From assembly GCF_035556675.1 (NCBI RefSeq), contig NZ_DATMFZ010000308.1, positions 1 through 64,000 on the forward strand: DNA of 64,000 nucleotides. Direction: 5' to 3'. Positions 8,535-17,006 of this stretch are shown here, piece after piece (positions within the stretch are counted from its first letter, which is position 1; each line of letters opens with the position of its first letter). Position numbers and translations under genes: made by a program. The DNA comes from Geminicoccus sp035556675. Lineage in GTDB: Bacteria; Pseudomonadota; Alphaproteobacteria; Geminicoccales; Geminicoccaceae. Under the pieces are notes generated by a model. That model worked only from the letters and a program-made list of their open reading frames with translations, was not told the DNA's origin and searched no databases.

Positions 8535-10412
8535 CTAGGAGCCCGGCTCGGTGCCGGGGCGCATCCGCTGGACCAGGTGATAGTGCTTGGAGCGGCAGCG
8601 CAGCGGATCCAGCGGGTGGATCCAGCGGGCGTTGAAGGCGTTGTGCCAGTCGCGCGGGGTATGGCCCAGCACGGGCTGCAGCGCGTTGATGTTCAGGCGC
8701 GGGCGCAGGAGGGGCACGGCACGCAGTAGCTTCCAGGCATAGAGCTTCAGCTTCCAGCCACGGATGTCGCCGCCCAGATCCTTGTGCTTGGCCGCCAGCA
8801 GCCGGCGCGCCCGCTCGTGCTTCTCGGCCAGGCGCTTGGCCTCGGGGCTGTTCGGGTCGCTCGGCCAGCCGCGCCGGTGCAGGATCGCGATCTCCTTGGT
8901 GAATACCACCTCCTTGCCGGCCTTGAGCACGCGCAGGGTGAGATCGGGGTCGATGCCGTAGTCGCGCAACTCCTCGTCGAACCCGCCCAGTCGGCGCAGG
9001 AGCTCGCTCGACAGCACGCCCTGGTTGACGTTGAGCACGCCGGCGACGCCGATCCCGCCGATATAGGGCGCCTTCACGAACGGCCCCACCAGGTCGCGGA
9101 CCTTGAGGCCGACCATGCCGATGTTCGGGTTGTTCTCCAGGATCTCCACGGCCCGGTCGAGGGCGCCCTCGGTCACCAGATTGTCGTCGGACACCCAGCA
9201 GACATAGGGAGTCTCGACCCTGGCGAAGACCTCGTTCAGCGCCCGGGCCTGGCCGCGCCGCTCGCCTTCCCGGACCACCACGAGGTTGGCCTGTTTGCGC
9301 CGCTCCAGCATCTCCAGTGTGCCGTCCGTGCTGCCGGCATCGCTCACCACCACCAGATGCGGCACGTGGGTGTGGGTCTCGATGCTGTCCAGCAGGTCGG
9401 AAAGGTCCCCGCACCGGTCACAGGTGCCCACCACCACGGTGAGCTTGGCGGTGGAGTGATCCGGCAGGCGCAGCCCCTCGCGCATGCCGAGCTCGTTGAG
9501 CGCCCAGCGGGCATAGCTGCCGATCCCCTCGGCCAGCGCCACGCCCGGCCGGAAGCCCAGCTCGCGGATCATCCGGTCGGCGTTGGCGACCAGACTTTTC
9601 GGGTTGCCGCGATGCTCCTGGCCACCGAAGTTCAGGTTGACGAACCGGCCGGTCGCAGTGGCGAGCCGGTCGGCGATCGCGCGCACCGTGGTGGCCGTGC
9701 CGGTGCCGCCATTGACCAGGACGCAGTCGCCGAGTTCGGGATCGGCCAGCCGCACGATCAGCCGCGCGGCGTCCCGGCCATGCATGAAGTCGCGGGTCTC
9801 GTCACCCGTGCCGTACATCTGCAGGTCGAGCTGGCCGTCCGCGAGCTTGACGCAGGTGTCCCAGAGCAGCTGCTTGCGCAAGCCCTCCCCGTAGAGCGAG
9901 AAGAAGCGCACGATCCGGGTCCTGAGCCCAAGATCGCGCGCGGCCGAGCGCAAGAGTTCCTCGCAGGCGACCTTGTGGCTGCCATAGACCGAGACCGGCC
10001 GCAGCGGGTCGTCCTCGGTGGCGGGATGGCCGCTCTCGCCATAGACCGCCGCGGAGGAGGGATAGATCAGCACCGCGTCCGGCGCCGCCTCGCGCAACAC
10101 CTCGATCACATCCGCCGTCAGCACCACCGAGCGCCGGAACTCGCCGAACGGATCGGCCTGCGCCTTGCCGACACTGCCGGTGCCGGCACAATGGACCACG
10201 AGCTGCGGCTTGCCCGAGGACGCGATCAGCTCCTGGAGGCTCGCCTTGGTGACCTCGCCCTCCACCGCCGTGGCGAGCGGCAGGCCGCGCCGGCCATGGC
10301 CGATCCCGACCACCCGCCAGCCGGCCTTCACCAGTTCCTCGACCACCATTCCGCCGAGGAAACCGAAGCAGCCGGTCACCAGGGCCAGGCGGTCGACCCG
10401 CTTGCCGGTCAT
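8535..10412 (-). CDS. Fusion: NAD-dependent sugar epimerase/dehydratase + family 2 glycosyltransferase
   Basis: Residues 1-305 form an extended SDR domain: Rossmann motif TGCFGFLG at 13-20, YPSSAAVYG at 117-125, catalytic Y143 and K147 in YGSHK, and FFSLYGEG. Residues about 324-520 form a GT-A glycosyltransferase: LTVVVGTCDR, DAGSTDGT at 358-365, and WVSDDN at 406-411, the usual metal-binding acidic site. A basic tail of about 100 residues follows. The two activities are normally on separate proteins. The fusion would make an NDP-sugar and pass it straight to transfer. The reading frame is intact over 625 codons, so this is not an assembly join. It lies 2 bp after the methyltransferase stop. 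Confidence 0.88.
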   Translation of the reverse strand: MTGKRVDRLALVTGCFGFLGGMVVEELVKAGWRVVGIGHGRRGLPLATAVEGEVTKASLQELIASSGKPQLVVHCAGTGSVGKAQADPFGEFRRSVVLTADVIEVLREAAPDAVLIYPSSAAVYGESGHPATEDDPLRPVSVYGSHKVACEELLRSAARDLGLRTRIVRFFSLYGEGLRKQLLWDTCVKLADGQLDLQMYGTGDETRDFMHGRDAARLIVRLADPELGDCVLVNGGTGTATTVRAIADRLATATGRFVNLNFGGQEHRGNPKSLVANADRMIRELGFRPGVALAEGIGSYARWALNELGMREGLRLPDHSTAKLTVVVGTCDRCGDLSDLLDSIETHTHVPHLVVVSDAGSTDGTLEMLERRKQANLVVVREGERRGQARALNEVFARVETPYVCWVSDDNLVTEGALDRAVEILENNPNIGMVGLKVRDLVGPFVKAPYIGGIGVAGVLNVNQGVLSSELLRRLGGFDEELRDYGIDPDLTLRVLKAGKEVVFTKEIAILHRRGWPSDPNSPEAKRLAEKHERARRLLAAKHKDLGGDIRGWKLKLYAWKLLRAVPLLRPRLNINALQPVLGHTPRDWHNAFNARWIHPLDPLRCRSKHYHLVQRMRPGTEPGS

Positions 10413-10414
10413 CG

Positions 10415-11266
10415 TCAGTGCTTGCGGATCGCGAAGCCCACGCCGTAACCGGCGTCCGCGAAGGTCCAGGCGGAAAAGCGCGGGTCGTTCGCCACCTGCG
10501 TACGCCAGACCTCCGCCAGGCCCGGATGGACCGGGTGGCTGACATCGTCGAACACCACCGCACCGCCCACGGCCAGATGCGGCAGGACGTCGGCCAGATC
10601 CTCGGCGGCACCGGGATCGGTGTGGTCGCCGTCCACGGTGATCAGGTCGAAATAGGTGCCTGGATTCTCGGTGAAATACTTCTTCACCGTCACATGGCTA
10701 TTGCCGTCGATGAACTCGGCCTTGCCGGTATGGCCGACCTTCTTCAGCTCCGCCCGGACGAAATCCGGGCCAGGGTTTTCCATGCCGGCATAGTTCTTCA
10801 TCCACATGTCGAACAGGACCACGTCGACGCTAGGCGTCTGGCTCGCCACGGTGCAGACCGAGCGGCCGCGACGCACGCCGATCTCCAGGTAGCGCCGGGG
10901 CCTGAGTGCCTTGGACATGGTGAGCAGGACGGTGACGATGTCGGCATAGATCCAGTCGTCGCCGAAGCGCTTCAGGCCCTCGGTGTAGAACCGGGTGAGG
11001 TAGCGCGTGTAGTCGTCGGGCGAGAGCTTGCCCATGATCTCCAGCGCGTCTTTCAGCGTCGCGGCGGAGGCGGCATCGAGCGCGAAGGTCTCGGCGCCGG
11101 CCATGACCGGCGGATACCATTCGGTCTCGCCTGGTGCCGCGCTGTAGCAGACCGCCTCGCAGCGCGCCGCGTCCTTGCCATAGGCAGGCTTGGCCCAGGC
11201 GGCGCGTTCCTCGGGCGTGGAGACGGGGGTCTGGGCGGGCTGGGAACGGAACAGGCGCCGGATCAT
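10415..11266 (-). CDS. Class I SAM-dependent methyltransferase
   Basis: This 283-residue protein has a Rossmann methyltransferase core: motif I RYLEIGVRRGRS, then the acidic VDGDHTDPGAAED (the DxDH arrangement of Methyltransf_24/CmcI-like O-methyltransferases) and VVFDDVSHP. A helical N-terminal part of about 110 residues precedes it. It overlaps the acyltransferase stop by four bases (ATGA) and ends 2 bp before the epimerase-glycosyltransferase start, so a sugar or glycan-intermediate acceptor is likely. A DxDH site also occurs in the methyltransferase domain of the export-ATPase fusion at 17006-20275. Confidence 0.83.
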   Translation of the reverse strand: MIRRLFRSQPAQTPVSTPEERAAWAKPAYGKDAARCEAVCYSAAPGETEWYPPVMAGAETFALDAASAATLKDALEIMGKLSPDDYTRYLTRFYTEGLKRFGDDWIYADIVTVLLTMSKALRPRRYLEIGVRRGRSVCTVASQTPSVDVVLFDMWMKNYAGMENPGPDFVRAELKKVGHTGKAEFIDGNSHVTVKKYFTENPGTYFDLITVDGDHTDPGAAEDLADVLPHLAVGGAVVFDDVSHPVHPGLAEVWRTQVANDPRFSAWTFADAGYGVGFAIRKH

Positions 11267-11931
11267 GCGGCAACGAACTCCTTGAGGTTGCGGACCGGCA
11301 CGGCCGGGTTGCCGCTGGCGATGACGCCGGAGGGAAGGTCGGTGGAGACGACCGAGCCGCCCGCCACCACGGTATCGTCGCCGATCGTCACGCCCCGGAA
11401 CACGATGGCGTTCATGCCGAGCCAGCAGCGTCGGCCAATGGTCACCGATGCATGGGCGATCCGATAGTCGGTGTTCTTCGACAAGCCCAGGATCTTCGCG
11501 AAGTGGCGCTCGCGCTCCTCCGCATCGATCGGATGGGTGTTGTTGTCGAACACCTGCACGCCATGGGCGAACAGGGTGCCGTCGCCGATCTGGATGTGGT
11601 TCATCGCCGAGATCAGCACGCCGTCGCCGAAATAGCAGCGCTCGCCGACCGTGAGCCGGCCGGTGGGCTCCAGGCGCATGATCGCGCGGCTGACGGTGTG
11701 GCGGCCGATGCTGACGGCCTCGCGCTTGTTGCGGTTGACCAGCCGGGCGTCCAGGCCCAGCCGGATGTCCGGGCCCAGCTGGCCCGCCGCATGGAAGGAG
11801 CGCCAGACCGCCTGCAGCCGGCGTGCGGCGGCCAGCGAGCGCGTCATCTTGAAGGCGGCGAGGAAGCCGGACGGCTCCAGGAACACGGGCCCGTCGGCGA
11901 ACGCATGGTCAAAGGGAGAGAGTGCCGGCAT
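11263..11931 (-). CDS. Hexapeptide-repeat (LbH) acyltransferase
   Basis: This 222-residue protein has left-handed beta-helix repeats: LTVGERCYFGDGVLI, IQIGDGTLFAHGVQV, then VTIGRRCWLGMNAIVFRGVTIGDDTVVAGGSVV (quoted in pieces). FDNNTHP carries the catalytic His expected of the maa/nodL/wbbJ acetyltransferase group. Such trimeric enzymes O- or N-acetylate sugars. The frame stays open far upstream, but ATG 11931 gives the normal length. Being the first gene of the minus-strand run, it is divergent from the glycosyltransferase at 12064, with 132 bp between them that should hold both promoters. Confidence 0.88.
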   Translation of the reverse strand: MPALSPFDHAFADGPVFLEPSGFLAAFKMTRSLAAARRLQAVWRSFHAAGQLGPDIRLGLDARLVNRNKREAVSIGRHTVSRAIMRLEPTGRLTVGERCYFGDGVLISAMNHIQIGDGTLFAHGVQVFDNNTHPIDAEERERHFAKILGLSKNTDYRIAHASVTIGRRCWLGMNAIVFRGVTIGDDTVVAGGSVVSTDLPSGVIASGNPAVPVRNLKEFVAA

Positions 11932-12063
11932 GCGGCCTGGTGACCGTTCGCGAGGGGGTGGATCTTCGCCCAGGCGCCAAATGGTCGGCGCGGATGGCGT
12001 CTCATCGCGAGAGGTTCTAGACGGGCACGGCAACCGGTTCAAGAACGCGAGTCTGTCCTGCTC

Positions 12064-12975
12064 ATGCGCCTGACCTGGCCGTTTGGCCGTGCCACGACCG
12101 GGGGCCCGCCGCCCCAGCCCCCGACGCCCCGGCCCGCGGCGACCGCGTACCGGCCGACCGACCTGTCGAAGATCTCGGTGGTGCTGGGCACGCTCGACCG
12201 GCTGCATCTGCTGGTACCCGCGATCGAGAGCGTGCGGGCGCAGCAGGTGGCGGCCGAAGTCGAGATCGTGGCGATCGACGGCGGCTCGACGGACGGGACG
12301 CTGCCCTGGCTCACCGCGCAGAAGGACATCATCACGATCGTCCAGCACAATCGCGGGGAATGGCAGGGCAGGCCTCTGCCGAAGCGCAGCTGGGGCTTCT
12401 TCATGAACCTCGCGTTTCGCGCGGCCAATGCCGAGATCGTCTGCATGATCTCCGACGACTGCCTCGTGCTGCCGGGCGCACTCCAGGCGGGGCTGGACCG
12501 GCTGGCGGCGCTGGAAGCGAAGGGCGAGCGGGTAGGGGGGCTGGCCTTCCCGTTCCGCAACTGGCCGGACGACCAGCGCTTCTTCGTGGGCCGGACGCTG
12601 GGCGGGCGGATGATGGTGAACCATGGCTTCCTCTTGCGCCGGGCCATGGCGGATGTCGGCTGGATCGATGCCGAGGCGTACCGGTTCTACAAGGCCGACA
12701 GCGATCTCTGCCTGAAGATGTGGGACCGGGGCTGGTCGATTCACGACGTGCCGGACGCTCATGTCGAGCACTATGTCGATCCCGGCGAGGCGCTGAGGGT
12801 GCAGAACAACGCGACCATGGCCGCCGACCGGGACGTGTACGTGCAGCGCTGGCAGGAGCTGGCGAAGCGGGAGCTGCCGTCGCGGCAGGAATATGACTGG
12901 CAGGATCCGGAAGGCACGGCCGACCGGGTGTTCGGGTCGATCCGGCAGCAGAGTCTGGAGGCGAGTGCGTCGTGA
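12064..12975 (+). CDS. Family 2 glycosyltransferase
   Basis: This 303-residue GT-A enzyme has ISVVLGTLDRL at about 37-47, DGGSTDGT at 72-79 and the metal-binding MISDDC at 128-133, followed by VNHGFLLRR and YKADSDLCLKMWDRGW. A Pro-rich N-terminal stretch of about 30 residues is not part of the domain. It probably transfers a sugar in surface-polysaccharide assembly. Donor and acceptor are unknown. The stop overlaps the GTG start of the next glycosyltransferase by three bases. Confidence 0.88.
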   Translation: MRLTWPFGRATTGGPPPQPPTPRPAATAYRPTDLSKISVVLGTLDRLHLLVPAIESVRAQQVAAEVEIVAIDGGSTDGTLPWLTAQKDIITIVQHNRGEWQGRPLPKRSWGFFMNLAFRAANAEIVCMISDDCLVLPGALQAGLDRLAALEAKGERVGGLAFPFRNWPDDQRFFVGRTLGGRMMVNHGFLLRRAMADVGWIDAEAYRFYKADSDLCLKMWDRGWSIHDVPDAHVEHYVDPGEALRVQNNATMAADRDVYVQRWQELAKRELPSRQEYDWQDPEGTADRVFGSIRQQSLEASAS

Positions 12976-14243
12976 GGATCGGGCTGCGCGTCCTGAGCAA
13001 TCCCCTGTGGACCGGCGGCATCCACTATGTGCTGGCCTGGGCCACCGCTTTGTCCCGCCTGCCGGCCATCGAGCGGCCAGAGGTCGTGCTGCTGGTGGCG
13101 GACGAGCGCGGCCAGCCGATCGCCGAGGCCAACCGGCACCTGGCGGCGGCGGTCGAGCCGTTCGACCGCGCGGCCAACCTCGACCTGGACTTGGTCTACT
13201 CGGCCACCCAGCTGTTCGAGGCGCCGATCGGGGCACCCTGGGCCGGTTGGATCCCGGACTGGCAGTGCCGCTACCTGCCCGAATTGTTCGACCAGGCTGA
13301 GTACGCCCGGCGCGACCTGCATTTCCGGCTGCTGGCGACCCGAACACCGGCACTCGCCGTTTCCTCCGCGATGGCCGAGGCGGACACGCGCCGGATCGTC
13401 GGGGACGCCATGGTGCCGACCGTGCGCCTGCCCTTTCCGGCCCTGGTCGACCCGGCCGAGGTGGCGGCCCTGCCGCGCGCCGAGGAGGCGCCGGAGCGCT
13501 ACCTGCTGATCTGCAATCAGTGGTGGCGGCACAAGAACCTGGAACTGCCGGTGGAAGCCCTGGCGCGCTGCCGGGACCGGACGGCCCGGCTGGTGTTCAC
13601 CGGTGAGACCAAGGACCCGCGCTGGCCGGACAACGAGGCGCGGATCCGCGGGCTGATCGAGCGCCATGGCCTGGCCGGGCGCTGCCACGTGCTGGGCCGC
13701 ATCCCGCGCATCACCCAGCTGGCCCTGCTGCGCGACTGCGTGGCCGTGATCCAGCCGTCCCGCTTCGAGGGCTGGAGCTCGGTGGTGGAGGAGGCCAAGG
13801 TCCTGCACCGCCCGCTGCTGCTGGCGGAGTTCCCGGTCCATCGCGAGCAGGCGCCGGATGCCCGCTTCTTCGGCGCGGACGACCCGGACGCGCTGGCGCA
13901 AGCGATGGACGATGCCTGGGCCGGCCGGATCGAGCCGGTCCCGTTCGACGCCGAGGCCAACGTGCTGGCCTGCGCCAGGCGGCTGGTCGACCTGGCCGGC
14001 ATCACCCGCCAGCGCTACGACCCGCAGCGCCACGACCCGGCCGTGCTGCTGCCGGAGTTCGAGCGGGAGCTGGACCGGCTGGCCGCGGATCCGGCGATGG
14101 CCGACCTGGTCCAGCGCCAGCGGGGTGCCGTGCATGCCCTGCGCCGGCGGGTGGCCGCGGTGGCCGCCGACCGGCCGGTGCCGGTGGCGGCGGCACCCTC
14201 CGTGCTCGGGCGGCTGAAGGGCTGGCTGTCAGGCCGCCGCTGA
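12972..14243 (+). CDS. GT-B (GT1/GT4-type) glycosyltransferase
   Basis: This 423-residue protein has the N-terminal GGIHYVLAWATAL stretch and a C-terminal nucleotide-sugar domain with RYLLICNQWWRHKNLELPVEAL, LVFTGETKDPR and the signature QPSRFEGWSSVVEEAKVLH (quoted in pieces), where the E of FEGW and the EEAK glutamate match the GT4 EX7E motif. GTG at 12972 overlaps the upstream TGA. Its last 15 bp overlap the end of the convergent capsule-type gene. It likely acts in the cytoplasm on a lipid-linked glycan. Confidence 0.87.
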   Translation: MRIGLRVLSNPLWTGGIHYVLAWATALSRLPAIERPEVVLLVADERGQPIAEANRHLAAAVEPFDRAANLDLDLVYSATQLFEAPIGAPWAGWIPDWQCRYLPELFDQAEYARRDLHFRLLATRTPALAVSSAMAEADTRRIVGDAMVPTVRLPFPALVDPAEVAALPRAEEAPERYLLICNQWWRHKNLELPVEALARCRDRTARLVFTGETKDPRWPDNEARIRGLIERHGLAGRCHVLGRIPRITQLALLRDCVAVIQPSRFEGWSSVVEEAKVLHRPLLLAEFPVHREQAPDARFFGADDPDALAQAMDDAWAGRIEPVPFDAEANVLACARRLVDLAGITRQRYDPQRHDPAVLLPEFERELDRLAADPAMADLVQRQRGAVHALRRRVAAVAADRPVPVAAAPSVLGRLKGWLSGRR

Positions 14244-15941
14244 GGCCGGCTCGGCGTCGTGCAGGCCCAGCGTCTCGGCCGGGTAGACGAACGGGCTGCC
14301 GTTCAGGATGCCGTCGCAGATCACGTCCAGGCCCGGATGGTGGCCCGGCATCAGCTCCTCCAGGCTGGTGATGCCCAGGTCGTACATGGCCTTGGACTTG
14401 GACGGCACCAGGAAGGGCAGCGGCAGCATCCGCCGGAAGAAGAAGTGGTAGGCGTACATCCGGGCCCGGCGGACCGTCGCCGCGTCCAGGCGGCGGCCGA
14501 ACGGCAGCCCGCCCAGGATCTCGCGATAATGCTCCACCGAGCGGGCGTCGGTGGTGAGGCCCTTGTTGCGGATCCAGGCCTCGCCCGCGACGATCACCGG
14601 GATGCCCAGCGAGGTCAGCTCCACGCCGGTCTTGGTGCCGTACACGATCGCCGAATCGCACAGCAGCATGGCCGCATAGGTGCTGACCTGCTCCTCCGGC
14701 CCGATCACGTGGACGTTGGGCGGCAGCACCGGGAAGACCTTGGCGATCTCTTCCACCGCCTTCTGCCGGGCCGGCACCGTGCCGCGGATCTCGGCCGGGT
14801 GGACCCGAATCAGGAGCTGCAGCTCCGGGTGCTCGGCGAACCAGCGCACCGTCTCGATCAGCCAGGCCCCCATGTTGGGGAAGGCGTTGGCCGGGTAGTG
14901 GAGCTGGGCGTCCCAGAACACGTTGGTCAGGCAGCCGATGATCGGCTTGTTCCGGTCGATCTTGCGCTCGTTGATGAGCTTCTCGACATCCTCGTCGGGC
15001 TTCTCGTGGAACCAGATCCAGTCGCGCGTGCCGGACCAGCGACTCTTGAGATAGTCGACGATCAGCTGCTCCTGCGCGTCGTCGAACGGCAGGTTCTCCC
15101 ACTCGGACACCGGCTCGTCCATGAGCGTGTGGTGATAGGTGTCGTGGTGGCTGAAGATGAAGCAGTTCTTGCGATACGCCGCGACCCAGTTGGCGACATG
15201 GACGCCCTGCCGGCGGCAGGCCTCGCCGACGATGCCCTGCGGCACGTAGATGCCGTGGTGGAAGGCGGCGGCGTCGATCCGCTCCTTCGCGAACAGCGCC
15301 TTCATGGCAAACGCGGTGATCAGCGATGCCTCGAAATAGCGGCGCAGCACCGGCTCGCCCAAAGGCTCGTTCTCGAGCGTGCCGCGGGCGAAGAAGCGCA
15401 AGGCACCGGCCTTGGCATGGTCGCCCACCGCCATGCCATCCAGCACGTAGGTCGGGATCTGGTCGGCCGGGAGGGTCTCGGCGAGACGGCGTGCCTCGGC
15501 CTTGGCCCGGTCGTCGCATAATGTGCCGAGCGTGTGGTGCTCGATCGGCAGCTGCTCGAACACCATCGAGCCGGTCTTGAAGCAGTGCTTGCACAGCCGC
15601 TCAGCCAGACGCCGGTCGACCAGGTCCTCCGGTCCCTTGAGATTGGTCCACATCGCCTGCAGGCAGCCGGGCAGGGCTGCATCACATAGGAGATGGTGGA
15701 CTTTGGCGCCACGCAGTGCCAGGGAGACCGCGAGCACGCTTTCCAGCAGGGTCACCAGGGCGTGGCCGCCGGTGTTGGTGGCGATCAGGACCGACTTGCC
15801 CTTGTGCGACCGGCGTGTGGCCCGCTCCCACAAGGCGCGGTCCTTCTCGATCAGGCTGGCCCAGTCGACCAGGGCACCCTGGGCGGCGGCACGGATCGGG
15901 GCCGCCTCGGCCTTGAGCCGGCGGAACAGGCGCTGCAGCAA
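14229..15941 (-). CDS. Capsule-polysaccharide-type transferase (GT-B-like fold)
   Basis: The coding pattern runs from the stop at 14229 up to about 15941. The product is about 570 residues if translation starts at TTG 15941, which has GGAG 9 nt upstream; no in-frame ATG lies nearby. The C-terminal half carries LLIRVHPAEIRGT, VHVIGPEEQVSTYA and YGTKTGVELTSLGIPVIVAG, typical of capsule biosynthesis proteins of the KpsS/CDP-glycerol-transferase-like GT-B group. The N-terminal half has KSVLIATNTGGHALV and AFHHGIYVPQG. It is transcribed against the glycosyltransferases, so it may belong with the divergent export genes at 16116. The precise activity is unknown. Confidence 0.75.
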   Translation of the reverse strand: MLQRLFRRLKAEAAPIRAAAQGALVDWASLIEKDRALWERATRRSHKGKSVLIATNTGGHALVTLLESVLAVSLALRGAKVHHLLCDAALPGCLQAMWTNLKGPEDLVDRRLAERLCKHCFKTGSMVFEQLPIEHHTLGTLCDDRAKAEARRLAETLPADQIPTYVLDGMAVGDHAKAGALRFFARGTLENEPLGEPVLRRYFEASLITAFAMKALFAKERIDAAAFHHGIYVPQGIVGEACRRQGVHVANWVAAYRKNCFIFSHHDTYHHTLMDEPVSEWENLPFDDAQEQLIVDYLKSRWSGTRDWIWFHEKPDEDVEKLINERKIDRNKPIIGCLTNVFWDAQLHYPANAFPNMGAWLIETVRWFAEHPELQLLIRVHPAEIRGTVPARQKAVEEIAKVFPVLPPNVHVIGPEEQVSTYAAMLLCDSAIVYGTKTGVELTSLGIPVIVAGEAWIRNKGLTTDARSVEHYREILGGLPFGRRLDAATVRRARMYAYHFFFRRMLPLPFLVPSKSKAMYDLGITSLEELMPGHHPGLDVICDGILNGSPFVYPAETLGLHDAEPASAAA

Positions 15942-16115
15942 GGACGGAAACTCCAGACGCCCATGAACCGGACGCGAGGGGGGAATTGATGTCCGCCTAG
16001 GATCATGCGATAGGCGCGCTGTCAATCGCGCCGGACACGCCCAGGTAGAATTGCCGCTCCGGGTGCCTTGCGGCCGGCGCGTGCGACCCGATGAGAGATC
16101 GAGAGTCCCCCGTCC

Positions 16116-17006
16116 ATGGCAGTCATCCAGTCGCCGCGTCAGGACCAGACGCAGCAGACTCTCGTGATCGAGCACAAGAGCGTGGCGGACCTCGCCACGA
16201 TGTGGCGGGACCTGTGGGCGTACCGACACCTGATCCGCTATCTGGCCGGCCGCGAACTCAAGGGCCGCTACCGTGCCTTCACGCTCGGGCGCGCCTGGTT
16301 CCTGATCAAGCCGCTCTCGGAGATGCTGGTCTACGTGCTGATCTTCGGGCTGGTCCTGAAGCTGCACCGCGGCAGCCTGCCCTACCCGCTGCACGTCTAT
16401 ACCGGCCTGATCGCCTGGCTGTTCTTCGCCGGGGCGGCCACCCGCGTGTCCTCCAGCTTCACCAGCTATCGCGGGATGATGACCAAGGTCTACTTCCCGC
16501 GCCTGGTCCCGCCGATCGTGGCGCTGGTGGTGGAGTTCGCCGACATGGCGGCGGCCTTCGCCTTCGGCGTGCTGATGATGGCGACCTACATCCTGGTGCC
16601 GGGCCTGCTGGGTGAGGGTGAGAGCGCCACGCCAGGGATCGGCCTCGTCACCTTGCCGCTCTGGCTGCTCCTGCTGGTGATCTGGACTGCGGGCGTCGGC
16701 CTGTTCGCGGCGTCGCGGAGCGTCAAGCATCGCGACGTCGGCATGATCCTGGCCATCTTCATGCGGGTCTGGATGTACACCGCACCGGTGATCTACCCGA
16801 TCGCCTTCATTCCGGAGCGCTATCTCTGGCTCTACCGGATGAACCCGATCGCGGTGATCATCGAGGGCTTCCGCGCGTCGCTGACCGGCCAGGCCCTGCC
16901 GCCGCTCACGGCGATCCTATGGACCTTCATCACCGGAATGTGCCTCCTGGCCTACGCCCTGTTCCTGTATCGCCGCACCGAACGCGACATCGTCGACCAC
17001 TTCTGA
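16116..17006 (+). CDS. ABC-2 polysaccharide export permease (Wzm/KpsM type)
   Basis: This 296-residue integral membrane protein has the cytoplasmic N-terminal helix with YLAGRELKGRYRAFTLGRAW, which is the coupling region of Wzm/KpsM/TagG permeases. Six membrane segments follow, including MLVYVLIFGLVLKL, LIAWLFFAGAA, LWLLLLVIWTAGVGLFAAS and FMRVWMYTAPVIYPIAFIP, and then NPIAVIIEGFR. With its ATPase it moves finished lipid-linked O-antigen or capsule chains across the inner membrane. The last base of its TGA is the first base of the ATPase ATG. The 174 bp upstream, shared with the capsule-type gene, should contain divergent promoters. Confidence 0.92.
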   Translation: MAVIQSPRQDQTQQTLVIEHKSVADLATMWRDLWAYRHLIRYLAGRELKGRYRAFTLGRAWFLIKPLSEMLVYVLIFGLVLKLHRGSLPYPLHVYTGLIAWLFFAGAATRVSSSFTSYRGMMTKVYFPRLVPPIVALVVEFADMAAAFAFGVLMMATYILVPGLLGEGESATPGIGLVTLPLWLLLLVIWTAGVGLFAASRSVKHRDVGMILAIFMRVWMYTAPVIYPIAFIPERYLWLYRMNPIAVIIEGFRASLTGQALPPLTAILWTFITGMCLLAYALFLYRRTERDIVDHF

